From an uncultured Flavobacterium sp. (lineage in GTDB: Bacteria > Bacteroidota > Bacteroidia > Flavobacteriales > Flavobacteriaceae), in NCBI RefSeq assembly GCF_946482535.1, contig NZ_CAMLRU010000023.1:1-20661 (forward strand): 20,661 nt of DNA. The letters run 5' to 3'. The translations under genes were made by a program, and so were the position numbers. The notes below the pieces were generated by a model. It searched no databases. It saw nothing but the letters and a program-made list of their open reading frames with translations, and was not told the DNA's origin. Below are positions 6,717 through 15,177 of this stretch, one piece after another (within the stretch, counting starts at the first letter, position 1; every line of letters starts with the position of its first letter).

Positions 6717-8135
6717 TTATGTTACTTTTTTCAAACCCATCTTTTCCGCTTTTGCCAAAACAAAATCATATGCGGCTTGGTATTCGTTAGGGATTTCTCC
6801 TTCTAAAATTGCTTCTTTTACCGCTTCTTTCAACATACCGATTTCTCTGGAAGGTTGAAGGTTGAACATGGCCATAATTTCTTCCCCTGAAATTGGCGGT
6901 TGGAAATTGCGCACGTGGTCTCTTTCTTCCACTTCAATTATCTTGCGGCGAACGATATCGAAATTATTATGGTATTTCTTGAATTTTGTCGGATTCTTAG
7001 TCGTGATATCGGCTTCGCAAAGCGTCATTAAATTATCCACATCTTCTCCGGCATCAAAAACCAATCTACGAACTGCTGAATCCGTTACAATGTCTTCTGA
7101 TAAAACAATTGGTCGCGAACTTAGCATTACCATTTTTTGCACGAATTTCATTTTCTGGTTTAACGGCATGTGCAATCTTTCAAAGATTTTCTTGACCATT
7201 TTGCCACCTAAAAATTCGTGACCGTGAAAGGTCCAGCCTTGTTTTTTATTGAAACGTTTGGTTGGTGCTTTGCCAATGTCGTGCAATAAAGCCGCCCAAC
7301 GCAACCAAACATCATCGGTATTCGGGCAGATATTATCTACCACTTCCAAAGTGTGATAGAAGTTGTTTTTATGGGTATGACCTTCGATTTCTTCTACGTT
7401 ATTGAGCGCCGTCAATTCGGGTAAAATAAGTTCAAGTAAGCCGGTATTGTATAAATGCAAAAAGCCAATCGACGGTTTCGGAGTGGAAAGAATTTTGTTC
7501 AATTCGTCTACAATTCTTTCGCCCGAAATGATTTTGATACGGTCTTTATTATCGGCAATCGCTTGCAAAGATTTTTCTTCGATGGTAAAGTTCAACTGTG
7601 TCGCAAAACGAATCGCTCTCATCATCCGCAACGGATCATCAGAATAAGTAATATCCGGATCCAAAGGCGTTTTGATGAGCTTGTTTTCTAAATCGGTTAA
7701 ACCATTGAAAGGATCTACCAATTCGCCGTAATTGTTTGGATTCAAAGAAAAAGCCAACGCATTGATGGTAAAATCTCGTCGGTTTTGGTCGTCTTCTAAA
7801 GTGCCGTTTTCCACTAGCGGATTTCGGCTGTTTTCGGAATAACTTTCTTTTCGCGCGCCAACGAATTCAATATCGATTTCTTTGTAACGCAACATCGCCG
7901 TGCCATAGTTTTTAAAGACTTGCACTTTGGGTTTGTTGGGTAACAATTGGGAAACTTTCAGCGCCAAATCAATGCCTGAGCCAACGGCTACAATATCAAT
8001 ATCTTTTTTGAAATCACGTTGCAACAAATAGTCACGTACAAAACCACCAATCACGTAGCTTTCCAAATTGAGTTCTTGGGAAGCTTTTGAAATGATTTCG
8101 AAGATTTTATTGTCTAATGCTTTGGTGTAATTCAT
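6717..8135 (-). CDS. cca: CCA-adding tRNA nucleotidyltransferase with HD domain
   Basis: The 472-residue protein belongs to the class II nucleotidyltransferases that build or repair the 3' CCA end of tRNA. The head domain shows GGFVRD (residues 30-35) and the metal-binding pair DID (Asp45, Asp47). [11 protein letters not shown] (from 119) and [12 protein letters not shown] (from about 167) are the nucleotide-recognition segments. A C-terminal HD domain contains HTLEVVD and ALLHDIGK (His285, Asp286), as in many bacterial enzymes of this length. I chose the ATG at 8135, which gives [13 protein letters not shown] repetitive spacer of about 60 nt precedes it. Class A PolyA polymerases share the head domain, but the HD domain and overall layout fit the CCA enzyme. 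Confidence 0.93.
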   Translation of the reverse strand: MNYTKALDNKIFEIISKASQELNLESYVIGGFVRDYLLQRDFKKDIDIVAVGSGIDLALKVSQLLPNKPKVQVFKNYGTAMLRYKEIDIEFVGARKESYSENSRNPLVENGTLEDDQNRRDFTINALAFSLNPNNYGELVDPFNGLTDLENKLIKTPLDPDITYSDDPLRMMRAIRFATQLNFTIEEKSLQAIADNKDRIKIISGERIVDELNKILSTPKPSIGFLHLYNTGLLELILPELTALNNVEEIEGHTHKNNFYHTLEVVDNICPNTDDVWLRWAALLHDIGKAPTKRFNKKQGWTFHGHEFLGGKMVKKIFERLHMPLNQKMKFVQKMVMLSSRPIVLSEDIVTDSAVRRLVFDAGEDVDNLMTLCEADITTKNPTKFKKYHNNFDIVRRKIIEVEERDHVRNFQPPISGEEIMAMFNLQPSREIGMLKEAVKEAILEGEIPNEYQAAYDFVLAKAEKMGLKKVT

Positions 8136-8139
8136 AATT

Positions 8140-8195
8140 AATTTGAAGATTTGAAGATTTGAAAATGGATGGATTAATTTTCAAATTTTCAAATT
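8140..8195. repeat. AT-rich tandem/inverted repeat spacer
   Basis: The left side is a tandem of GAAGATTT-like 8-nt units. The right side is built of TTTTCAAA-type units. Positions 8157-8166 are exactly complementary to 8177-8186 around a 10-nt loop, and a longer pairing of 8140-8158 with 8176-8195 has only a few mismatches or G-T pairs. It fills the spacer between the cca and tsaC-like genes. No T-tract follows, so I do not call it a terminator. Confidence 0.65.
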
Positions 8196-8197
8196 GT

Positions 8198-8764
8198 TTA
8201 CTTGCGAATAATCTTCACCTGACTATCGCTTGTTAGCTTGATAATCGTTGACGGTTTATCGCAAATTTTATCGTGGTGCAAATTTACTACATAGTCTACA
8301 CCATTTACAATTTCGGGACTAATTTCTTTAAAAGATTTTGGCGTAAACATGCCCGAAATATTGGCCGAAGTGGAAACTAACGGTCTTTTCATGCGTTCCA
8401 TCAATTTGAAACAAAACAGTTCTTTCACGATGCGAACGCCCAAGGTTTTGTCTTCGGCTATGATATTTGGTGCTACATTTCGCGGATTGTCCAAGATTAA
8501 GGTCGTTGGTTTTTCGGATAAATCCAAAATTTGCCAAGCAACTTCGGGAATTTCTTTGAACACATTGTACATCATTTTTTCACCATTCATCAACACTATC
8601 ATGCTCTTGGTTTCTTCGCGTTGTTTTAAGGCGTAGATTTTTTTGATGGCTTCTTCATTCGTAGCATCACAACCAATGCCCCAAACCGTGTCGGTAGGAT
8701 AGAGGATGATTCCTCCATTTTGGATGACTTCAAACGCTTTGTGTACTTCTTCGTTGAGATTCAT
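8198..8764 (-). CDS. tsaC: L-threonylcarbamoyladenylate synthase (single-domain TsaC/YrdC type)
   Basis: The 188-residue YrdC-fold enzyme makes threonylcarbamoyl-AMP from threonine, bicarbonate and ATP, the first step to the t6A modification next to the anticodon of ANN-decoding tRNAs. Visible motifs are ILYPTDTVWGIGCDA (residues 20-34), the substrate-binding lysine and arginine in LKQREETKSMIVL, and STSANISG around residue 130. The C-terminal Sua5 domain is absent, so this is the short TsaC-like form. It begins immediately before the stop of the glycerophosphotransferase-like gene with no gap, so it is probably co-transcribed with the surface-glycan genes upstream. It is followed by the tRNA-maturing cca gene. 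Confidence 0.93.
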   Translation of the reverse strand: MNLNEEVHKAFEVIQNGGIILYPTDTVWGIGCDATNEEAIKKIYALKQREETKSMIVLMNGEKMMYNVFKEIPEVAWQILDLSEKPTTLILDNPRNVAPNIIAEDKTLGVRIVKELFCFKLMERMKRPLVSTSANISGMFTPKSFKEISPEIVNGVDYVVNLHHDKICDKPSTIIKLTSDSQVKIIRK

Positions 8765-9808
8765 TTAACGATTTTTTATATTGAAAATCTTAATCGATTC
8801 GATCATTCTGTCAATACCCATTTTGCGGTATTTTGGGACGCCTTTTTCGGCTATCATTTTCTCTACGGCTTCAATCATTCTTAGAGATGATTTGCCATCG
8901 TGATACGGATGATAAGCAGCAATGACTTTGGCACGTTGGTCTTTGAATTTGTCAATAGTCAGATTCTCTAGGACTTTTTCTTCCAAGTTCGTGTATTCTT
9001 TGGCATCGTCCCAAAGGATATTTTCAGCTTTTGATTTGAACGTCAAGACCGGTTTGTCTAACAAAATAAATTCGTAAACCACCGATGAGGTATCGCTGAT
9101 GAGCAAATCGCCAATGTAAATCAATTTACTGATATTCGGGTCTTTTGACATGACGATGTTGTCGTGTTTTGACGCTAATTCCTCGTACGCTGTCATCACT
9201 TCCGGCTTAGTCAAATCGTGGAATTTCACCACAATCAAATAGTCTTTATTCGAGGCTAATTTTTCAAATTCTTCCGTTAAAAATGGTGCGCAGTTCATGC
9301 TCACATTGTGCGTAGGAGCAAAGACCAATAATTTTTTGGCGTTATGTTTTTGAAGTAATTCGGTTTTCTCGGCTAAATAACCTTCCTTATTTTTTTCGTA
9401 GACATCGAGTTTGCACCAACCCGTTTCCACGACTTCAAAGTTTTTGTGCTTGGCTTTGATTTGGTTGAATCTTTCGGTGAAATACGGACCTTGCGTGAGG
9501 TAAACATCAAAGTAACCACGCACTTTAAAATGCGAGGCTTTTTCTCCGGCCAAACCGTGAAAAACTTGTGCTTTATAACCGCGGATGTAAAAAGGCGCAT
9601 AATTTCCGGGGATGAAAAGACAGTCGCTTTTGAACTTTCTCAAATCGGACATACTGCTGATGTGCGGTTCGTTTTTAAACGGAAATTTTGGGGCCAATGC
9701 TTTGGTGGTAAACCAAACATAGTCGTATTGCTTTGCTTTCAAGACATCGGCTATCGGTTCTAAAATCCCAAAAGCATAAGCATGTTCGCAAAAGAGTACT
9801 GTTCTCAT
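8765..9808 (-). CDS. CDP-glycerol glycerophosphotransferase family protein
   Basis: The 347-residue protein resembles the TagB/TagF group (PF04464), which transfers a glycerol-phosphate or ribitol-phosphate unit from its CDP form to a growing glycan or lipid-linked acceptor. Diagnostic segments are QVFHGLAGEK (catalytic-type histidine around residue 84), VFAPTHN, VVKFHDLTK and SDTSSVVYEFILLDKPVLTF near residues 239-258, with HPYHDGKSS towards the end. Its length fits a transferase domain without the extra N-terminal part found in polymerising TagF enzymes. The start overlaps by one base the stop of a LicC-like nucleotidyltransferase, which could provide the CDP donor. In a Gram-negative organism this suggests a phosphopolyol substituent on a surface polysaccharide. 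The exact polyol is unknown. Confidence 0.88.
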   Translation of the reverse strand: MRTVLFCEHAYAFGILEPIADVLKAKQYDYVWFTTKALAPKFPFKNEPHISSMSDLRKFKSDCLFIPGNYAPFYIRGYKAQVFHGLAGEKASHFKVRGYFDVYLTQGPYFTERFNQIKAKHKNFEVVETGWCKLDVYEKNKEGYLAEKTELLQKHNAKKLLVFAPTHNVSMNCAPFLTEEFEKLASNKDYLIVVKFHDLTKPEVMTAYEELASKHDNIVMSKDPNISKLIYIGDLLISDTSSVVYEFILLDKPVLTFKSKAENILWDDAKEYTNLEEKVLENLTIDKFKDQRAKVIAAYHPYHDGKSSLRMIEAVEKMIAEKGVPKYRKMGIDRMIESIKIFNIKNR

Positions 9809-10494
9809 TATTTTTTCAATAATTGATTCGCGTTAGCCAAATCTTCTTTAAAATCCACTTCGATACAATCGTATTTGGAAATGTCTATCGGTTTGATTTT
9901 AAGATTGTCTTGTTGGATGGCCAATTCCAAACCTCTTTCGAAGTAATCATTGTCATCCACTTCTTCCAAACGGGTTACAAAAGACTGTAAATCTTTGGAA
10001 CTGATAAAATTAATTCCAACCGCTTCGCCCAAACCGTTTTTCACCACTTTAGACAATTCATCGATGTAACCGTCGGTCAAAGTATATTTTACTTCTTCGT
10101 CAGAAACGCGGGATGTATTTACTGCTACGAATGATTTGTCTTCTTTGATGGCCGGCATTAATTCGGATAACAATTGGGCATCAAAAACCACATCGCCATT
10201 GAACCAAAGTACCGGTTCGTTTTTGAATTTCTTGAGGACTTTCAACAAACTTTTAGACGTATTGGTGCAATCAAACAACGGGTTGTACACATAAGCCACT
10301 TCATCAAAACGCTCCATGATGAGTTCTTTTTTAAAACCAACCACGATGAAAATGTCATTGATGTCGAAATATTGGGTGATGTTTTCGATTTGTTTCTCCA
10401 TGATGCTTTTGCCGTCATCGAGCGTTGTTAGCGGTTTCGGGAATGGGTTTCCAAGTCTTGAGCCGATTCCGGCCGCGAGTATTACAATTTTCAT
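9808..10494 (-). CDS. LicC-like sugar/alcohol-phosphate nucleotidyltransferase
   Basis: The 228-residue protein is a GT-A-fold NTP transferase. ILAAGIGSRLGNPFPKPL (residues 5-22) is the nucleotide-binding signature with the catalytic arginine and lysine. VLWFNGDVVFD contains the metal-binding aspartate, and the C-terminal IEVDFKEDLANA resembles the closing motif of LicC and related CTP:phosphocholine or CTP:inositol-phosphate cytidylyltransferases. The segment YVYNPLFDCTNTSKSLLKV also matches that group better than glucose-1-phosphate thymidylyltransferases. It lies between a rhamnosyltransferase-like gene (3 nt) and a glycerophosphotransferase-like gene (1-nt overlap). The likely job is to activate a phosphorylated alcohol or sugar, probably with CTP, for the next enzyme. 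The substrate is inferred from context only. Confidence 0.85.
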   Translation of the reverse strand: MKIVILAAGIGSRLGNPFPKPLTTLDDGKSIMEKQIENITQYFDINDIFIVVGFKKELIMERFDEVAYVYNPLFDCTNTSKSLLKVLKKFKNEPVLWFNGDVVFDAQLLSELMPAIKEDKSFVAVNTSRVSDEEVKYTLTDGYIDELSKVVKNGLGEAVGINFISSKDLQSFVTRLEEVDDNDYFERGLELAIQQDNLKIKPIDISKYDCIEVDFKEDLANANQLLKK

Positions 10495-10497
10495 GCG

Positions 10498-11346
10498 TTA
10501 TTTGATTTTATAAAGTCCTAATTTCTTTTTGATGAGTTTTAAATAAAAGCCAAAATTAACATAAAGTTGGTTCTTAAAACTCAAATACCACCATTTTGAT
10601 TGCGGGATTATTTTGGCGGCAATTTCGCTATTCTTTTCTGGTGAAAGGATAAAATCCTGACTCACTTTGGCCCAACTCACATTCCCATAACCATCAAATT
10701 CATTGACTTTGTTTTTCTCATGAATGTTAGACATCCACAATCTCGGGCTGGATAAATGAATGATGTTTTTTTCTTTTTTCCACATGTTGTGGTCGTAAAA
10801 CCAAACCGTTTTGGCATTCGTACTTTTCTCAATCAAACTCATAAACGGATTGAACAAATGCTCTTTTTTGCCTATCATCACTGGCGACAAATTCAAAGTA
10901 TAACCGGCGGTTACGTCAACGGCCAAATGTTCTTGTCGGTCAAATTTGGATTGTATGGTATCAATAAAATGTTTGCTGATGCTGTCGTCATTGTCAATTC
11001 GGGACGTTATTAAATAATCGGTTTTGACATGGGTGGAAATATAATTTCTGATGGATTCCACTAACATCGGCATACCGTCGATATAATGCGCTTCAATGAA
11101 GCTGTGCGGTTGGATTAATTGGGTAATTTGTTCTTTGTGTTTTGCGGAAGTATCGGTGTCAAAATAGAGCAACCACTTGAAATTTTTATTCGTCTGTGCC
11201 ACTACGGAAGGCAGACAGAAATGGGCAAAGAGTTCGATTCTTTCGTCCATCCATTGGTCATTCAGAAGCAATTCGTTGTTCTTGGTGAACTTCCACTTGG
11301 GGTTTTTTAAATTGAATCTGGTGATGAGGTAATGCTCAAAAATCAT
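10498..11346 (-). CDS. Rhamnosyltransferase-like glycosyltransferase (PF11316 type)
   Basis: With the start at 11346 the protein has 282 residues. It opens with MIFEHYLITRFNLKNPKW and contains LLYFDTDTS and LITSRIDNDDSISKHF, the acidic metal/nucleotide-binding segments of a GT-A-like fold. The layout matches the family named putative rhamnosyl transferase (PF11316), in which the DND stretch is conserved. An upstream ATG at 11442 would add 32 residues (MVLWDIFLSN...) that do not look like part of the domain, so I prefer the internal start, although the longer form cannot be excluded. It is the first gene of a tightly packed minus-strand run with the LicC-like and glycerophosphotransferase-like genes. 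It probably adds a sugar to the same surface glycan. The donor is not certain to be rhamnose. Confidence 0.78.
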   Translation of the reverse strand: MIFEHYLITRFNLKNPKWKFTKNNELLLNDQWMDERIELFAHFCLPSVVAQTNKNFKWLLYFDTDTSAKHKEQITQLIQPHSFIEAHYIDGMPMLVESIRNYISTHVKTDYLITSRIDNDDSISKHFIDTIQSKFDRQEHLAVDVTAGYTLNLSPVMIGKKEHLFNPFMSLIEKSTNAKTVWFYDHNMWKKEKNIIHLSSPRLWMSNIHEKNKVNEFDGYGNVSWAKVSQDFILSPEKNSEIAAKIIPQSKWWYLSFKNQLYVNFGFYLKLIKKKLGLYKIK

Positions 11347-11486
11347 ATTTTTTTTCCAAAAATAATCAATTTGTTTGAGTCTAAAAGCCAATTGGTTACT
11401 TTTACGAAGAATATTGCTCAAAAAAATATCCCATAAAACCAATGGAGGTTGCCCAAAAAAAGTGTAATTTCCATTTTTATATTTAG

Positions 11487-12305
11487 ATGAAATTATCAGT
11501 CATTATTACTACTTACAACTCGGAAGCATGGTTGCGCAAAGTACTTTTGGGCTTTACCGTTCAAACCGAAAAAGACTTCGAAGTAGTAATTGCCGATGAT
11601 GGTTCAACAGCTGAAACAGCTGATGTCATTGCTGCTTTTCAAGGGCAATTTGCGTATCCGATAGTGCACGTTTGGCACGAAGACAAAGGCTTTCGAAAAT
11701 CGAGAATTCTAAATAAAGCGATACTGAAATCCAACTCTGATTACCTGCTTTTTACCGATGGCGATTGCATTCCGCGACAAGACTATGTAGCTGTTCATGT
11801 CAAAGAAAAACAAGAGGGTTATTTCCTGTCCGGCGGTTATTTTAAGTTGCCGATGGGCATATCCAACGCCATTTCTGATGAGGCTATTTTAAACCAAAAA
11901 TGCTTCGAAATTTCGTGGTTGTTAAAACAAGGATTGAAAGTCAATTTTAAACTCTCTAAGCTCACTCATAATAAATATTTTGCGGCCTTTATGAATTGGC
12001 TTACCCCAACGAAACGCTCTTGGAACGGGCACAATTCCTCCGGTTTTAAACAAGATATTTTAGATGTCAACGGCTTTAATGAGGAAATGGATTATGGTGG
12101 TATGGACAGAGAATTGGGCGAACGGATGTTCAATAACGGAATGTTGTCAAAACAAATTCGTTACAGTGCTATTTGCCTGCATTTAGATCACGCTCGCGGT
12201 TATGCCAATGAAGAAAAAATAAAGCACAATATGGAAATTCGACGCTATAACAAGAAGCATCATATAATCCGAATTGAGAATGGGATTGATAAATTGAAAA
12301 TATAA
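11487..12305 (+). CDS. Family 2 glycosyltransferase (paralog 1)
   Basis: This 272-residue GT-A glycosyltransferase has the nucleotide-sugar binding start SVIITTYNSEAWL, IADDGS (residues 35-40), the metal-binding LLFTDGDCIPR with DGD near residue 91, and a galactosyltransferase-like C-terminal region with GFNEEMDYGGMDRELGERM. It lacks membrane segments, so it acts at the cytoplasmic face of the inner membrane. It has the same length and layout as the next gene, and about half of the residues look identical by eye, so the two arose by duplication. It begins a plus-strand block divergent from the rhamnosyltransferase-like gene. The likely role is assembly of a lipopolysaccharide core or surface glycan. 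Donor and acceptor are unknown. Confidence 0.9.
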   Translation: MKLSVIITTYNSEAWLRKVLLGFTVQTEKDFEVVIADDGSTAETADVIAAFQGQFAYPIVHVWHEDKGFRKSRILNKAILKSNSDYLLFTDGDCIPRQDYVAVHVKEKQEGYFLSGGYFKLPMGISNAISDEAILNQKCFEISWLLKQGLKVNFKLSKLTHNKYFAAFMNWLTPTKRSWNGHNSSGFKQDILDVNGFNEEMDYGGMDRELGERMFNNGMLSKQIRYSAICLHLDHARGYANEEKIKHNMEIRRYNKKHHIIRIENGIDKLKI

Positions 12306-12314
12306 TTACCTTTG
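12286..12314 (+). promoter_or_regulatory. Candidate Bacteroidota-type promoter before the second GT2 gene
   Basis: TTG at 12286-12288 is followed after 18 nt by TACCTTTG (12307-12314), a full TAnnTTTG match. The spacing falls in the known 17-23 nt range. It overlaps the end of the first GT2 gene and lies 17 nt before the ATG at 12332, so the second paralog could be transcribed on its own as well as by read-through. Confidence 0.5.
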
Positions 12315-12331
12315 CAACATAATTTCCGAAT

Positions 12332-13150
12332 ATGAAAATATCAGTTATCGTAAGTACTTATAATGCCGAAGAATGGTTAGAAAAGGTGTTGATTGGCTAC
12401 AGCGTTCAGACCTACAAAGATTTTGAATTGATTATAGCCGATGACGGATCCGGACCTTCGACCAAGGAATTGATTGACAGTTATGCGAAAGATTATCCTG
12501 TTCCAGTGCGTCATTTGTGGCATGAGGATTTAGGATACCGCCGTCAGGAAATTTTGAATGTGGCGATTATGGAAGCGGCTCACGAGTATATTTTGATGAC
12601 CGATGGCGATTGTATTCCGAGAAAAGATTTTGTTGAAATCCATGTCAAATACGCCGAAAAAGGACGATTCCTATCCGGTGGTTACTGCAAATTATCGATG
12701 AAACTAAGCAAGGAAATTTCAAAAGAAGATATACTCTCAGGAAGATGTTTTAATTTAAAATGGCTGAAAAGCATTGATAAATTAAATCTTTCCAACAAAC
12801 TGAAAATCGGCGCGTCTGATTTATCAGCCAATATTTTAGATTTCTTTTCCCCAACCAATGCCTCGTTCAACAACTGTAATTCGTCGGGGTTCAGAGAAGA
12901 TATGATTGCGATTAACGGTTACGACGAACGTATGAAATATGGTGGTCCGGACAGAGAATTTGGCGAACGATTAGAAAATAATGGTATCAAAGGCAAACAA
13001 ATTCGCCACAAAGCCATAGTGTTACACTTAGATCATCCGAGAGGTTACAAAACGCCCGAATCTTTGGCAGCCAACTTGGCGATTCGCAAAGAAGTAAAAG
13101 ATAAAAAAATAGTTTGGACGCCATTTGGTATCAAAAAAGAGCAACAATAA
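12332..13150 (+). CDS. Family 2 glycosyltransferase (paralog 2)
   Basis: The 272-residue protein matches its upstream neighbour domain for domain: SVIVSTYNAEEWL, IADDGS, LMTDGDCIPR, FLSGGY and GYDERMKYGGPDREFGERLENNG. The most divergent stretch, about residues 130-180 (LKWLKSIDKLNLSNKLKIG), lies between the metal site and the C-terminal motif, where acceptor recognition is expected. Paralogs of this kind usually add successive sugars or use different acceptors. The gene ends 3 nt before the epimerase-like gene, so these two are almost certainly co-transcribed. It is a cytoplasmic enzyme of surface-glycan assembly with unknown specificity. Confidence 0.9.
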   Translation: MKISVIVSTYNAEEWLEKVLIGYSVQTYKDFELIIADDGSGPSTKELIDSYAKDYPVPVRHLWHEDLGYRRQEILNVAIMEAAHEYILMTDGDCIPRKDFVEIHVKYAEKGRFLSGGYCKLSMKLSKEISKEDILSGRCFNLKWLKSIDKLNLSNKLKIGASDLSANILDFFSPTNASFNNCNSSGFREDMIAINGYDERMKYGGPDREFGERLENNGIKGKQIRHKAIVLHLDHPRGYKTPESLAANLAIRKEVKDKKIVWTPFGIKKEQQ

Positions 13151-13153
13151 TTC

Positions 13154-14098
13154 ATGAGGATATTAGTCACCGGAGCAGCAGGTTTTATCGCGTCACATCT
13201 TTGTGAAAAATTACACGATTTAGGTCATGAAGTCGTGGGTTTGGATAATTTTAATGATTATTACAGTCCGGCACTAAAGCGTTTAAACGCCTCCGATTTG
13301 AAAGCCAAAGGCATTGAGGTCATCGAAATCGATTTGAATGACAATTTGCAACCGGTTTTTTCAACTCCTTACGACTATATTTATCACTTGGCTGCACAAC
13401 CCGGAATTTCTGCCGAAACGCCTTTGAGTGATTATGTAACCAATAATATTTTTGCGACGCAAAATTTACTCGATGCCGTTCAAAAATACAATCCGAATTT
13501 AAAATCCTTTATCAATATTGCGACTTCATCGGTTTATGGTTTGGTAGCCAATGTAGATGAAAATGTACCGGCCAAACCGATTTCTTTTTACGGCAGTACC
13601 AAATTAGCCGCCGAGCAATTGGTTTTAGGATTGCAACGCTTGGGCAAATTGAATGCTTGTTCGATTCGATTGTATTCCGTTTACGGACCAAGAGAACGTC
13701 CGGAAAAATTGTATACTAAATTGATTGAAAATCTATATGCCGACAAGCCTTTTCCGCTTTTTGAAGGCAGTGTAAAGCATGAAAGAAGTTTTACTTTCGT
13801 GGGTGATATTGTTGACGGATTGTCTGCCATTATTGGCAAAGAAGCTATTGTCAATGGTGAAATCATCAATTTAGGTACTGATGAAGTCCATACTACTCAA
13901 GAAGGTATCAATTTGGTGGAAGAAATCATGAACAAAACTTTGATTATCGATCACAAACCGGCTCGTAAAGGCGATCAGGAAAAAACTTCGGCAGTGATTG
14001 ATAAAGCCCGAAAATTATTGGGTTACGAACCTAAAGTGACTTTCAAAAAAGGTTTAGAAAAACAAGTACAATGGTATTTGGATAAGTTTACTTCGTAA
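13154..14098 (+). CDS. NAD-dependent epimerase/dehydratase, UDP-glucuronate 4-epimerase-like
   Basis: This 314-residue extended short-chain dehydrogenase/reductase begins with the Rossmann motif ILVTGAAGFIASHL. The last glycine of the usual GxxGxxG is alanine. HLAAQPGI and the catalytic pair in SFYGSTKLAAE (YxxxK, about residues 144-148) follow, then RLYSVYGPRERPE, which is very like UDP-glucuronate 4-epimerases. NFNDYYSPALKRLN near residue 37 also fits that group, which binds the nucleotide sugar by its acid group. It would supply UDP-galacturonate or a related sugar to the GT2 enzymes upstream. Relatives include UDP-glucose 4-epimerases and dehydratases, so the exact reaction is not settled. 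Its stop overlaps the convergent GT9 gene by 11 nt. Confidence 0.86.
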   Translation: MRILVTGAAGFIASHLCEKLHDLGHEVVGLDNFNDYYSPALKRLNASDLKAKGIEVIEIDLNDNLQPVFSTPYDYIYHLAAQPGISAETPLSDYVTNNIFATQNLLDAVQKYNPNLKSFINIATSSVYGLVANVDENVPAKPISFYGSTKLAAEQLVLGLQRLGKLNACSIRLYSVYGPRERPEKLYTKLIENLYADKPFPLFEGSVKHERSFTFVGDIVDGLSAIIGKEAIVNGEIINLGTDEVHTTQEGINLVEEIMNKTLIIDHKPARKGDQEKTSAVIDKARKLLGYEPKVTFKKGLEKQVQWYLDKFTS

Positions 14099-15137
14099 CG
14101 CGAAGCACAAATTGTCTTAACTTTTCCGCAAACAATTCCGGTTTTAGTTTTTTGTACCATTCAAAGGCCAAGGCTTTGTAGTTTTTGGCGTGTTTTTGAT
14201 ACAATTCCGGTTCGTAATCGCTCAAGTGAACAATGTCATAAAAGCCGGTATCTTCTTTGATATTCCAAGAAGTTCGATTAATCCATGGGGCGTAAATCGT
14301 GAAGGTTGGAACGTTTAAAGCTTTGGCCATATTCGTTGCGCCACCTTCATTTCCAATTAAAGCATCGCATTGAGATTGCAGGGCGATAAAATCTCTTAAA
14401 CCTTTGGCATAAAACTCCAGGTTGATTTTATGTTGAGTCGTTTCGGCACACAAATCATAAATGGCTTTTACTTCTTCCAATTGATTCGGCATATAATTGA
14501 ACAACATTTGCACGTCTTTCGTATTGGCTATAATGTCTAAAGTTTCGGCCATATATTTCGGTGGCAAACTTTTATTTTTTCCGCTGCCTAAAATCCCAAT
14601 CATAAAAATCGGTTTCGACGCATCGCAATTGGCTTTGATATCGGCTTTGGCTTTTTCAATTTCATCCTGACGCAAATGAATCTGAGGATAAATCATTTCT
14701 ACTTCTTTGCCCAAAGCGGTTGCTGAAAGTAATAATCGGTAAGCATTGGCTGTTGCATTGCAATCGGCATCGGGAACTACGGTTTTGGTATAGAAGAAAG
14801 TCGTGTACCATTTGTAATGCCCAACAATGGTTTTGGCACCCGAAAAATAAGCGGGCAAAATACTATCCCATTTGCAATAAGCATCAATGACGATGTCGTA
14901 ATGCTCTTTTTTGAGTTCTTTTCCGAATTTGTAAAGATTCAAAAATCCTTTGTGTTCCTCGGGTTCAAAGAAAATCACTTTGTCTATAAACGGATTGTTA
15001 TCAACTACGGCAAAGGTGTTTTTCTGAATCAGGTAATGAACTTCGGCTTCGGGATGATTCCGTTTGATGGTTTCACAAATGACAGTACTGGCCAACACAT
15101 CGCCAATCATTTTGATTTGTATTACCAGTACTTTCAT
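14088..15137 (-). CDS. Family 9 glycosyltransferase (heptosyltransferase-like)
   Basis: The 349-residue protein has the two-lobe GT-B layout of the ADP-heptose:LPS heptosyltransferase family. The N-terminal VLVIQIKMIGDVLASTVICE is the usual opening. The C-terminal half has GILGSGKNKSLPPKYM and the donor-site segment LIGNEGGATNMAKALNVPTF, which replaces the common GNDTGxxHLAAAL. The enzyme adds a sugar to the inner or outer core of lipopolysaccharide at the cytoplasmic face of the inner membrane. The gene is convergent to the epimerase-like gene, with an 11-nt overlap of coding ends. It follows dapD by 40 nt on the same strand and may be read from the dapD promoter. The sugar is not certain to be heptose. 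Confidence 0.88.
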   Translation of the reverse strand: MKVLVIQIKMIGDVLASTVICETIKRNHPEAEVHYLIQKNTFAVVDNNPFIDKVIFFEPEEHKGFLNLYKFGKELKKEHYDIVIDAYCKWDSILPAYFSGAKTIVGHYKWYTTFFYTKTVVPDADCNATANAYRLLLSATALGKEVEMIYPQIHLRQDEIEKAKADIKANCDASKPIFMIGILGSGKNKSLPPKYMAETLDIIANTKDVQMLFNYMPNQLEEVKAIYDLCAETTQHKINLEFYAKGLRDFIALQSQCDALIGNEGGATNMAKALNVPTFTIYAPWINRTSWNIKEDTGFYDIVHLSDYEPELYQKHAKNYKALAFEWYKKLKPELFAEKLRQFVLRVTK

Positions 15138-15177
15138 TGTAAAGTTTGAAGTTAGAAGTTAAAAGGACGAAGTTGTT

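Noticed and set aside
11347..11442. Upstream extension of the rhamnosyltransferase-like gene
   Set aside because: The extra 32 residues do not look like part of the domain, and the internal start gives a typical family N-terminus. A -7-like box (TATTTTTG on the minus strand) just upstream of 11346 is too close to the start to be convincing.
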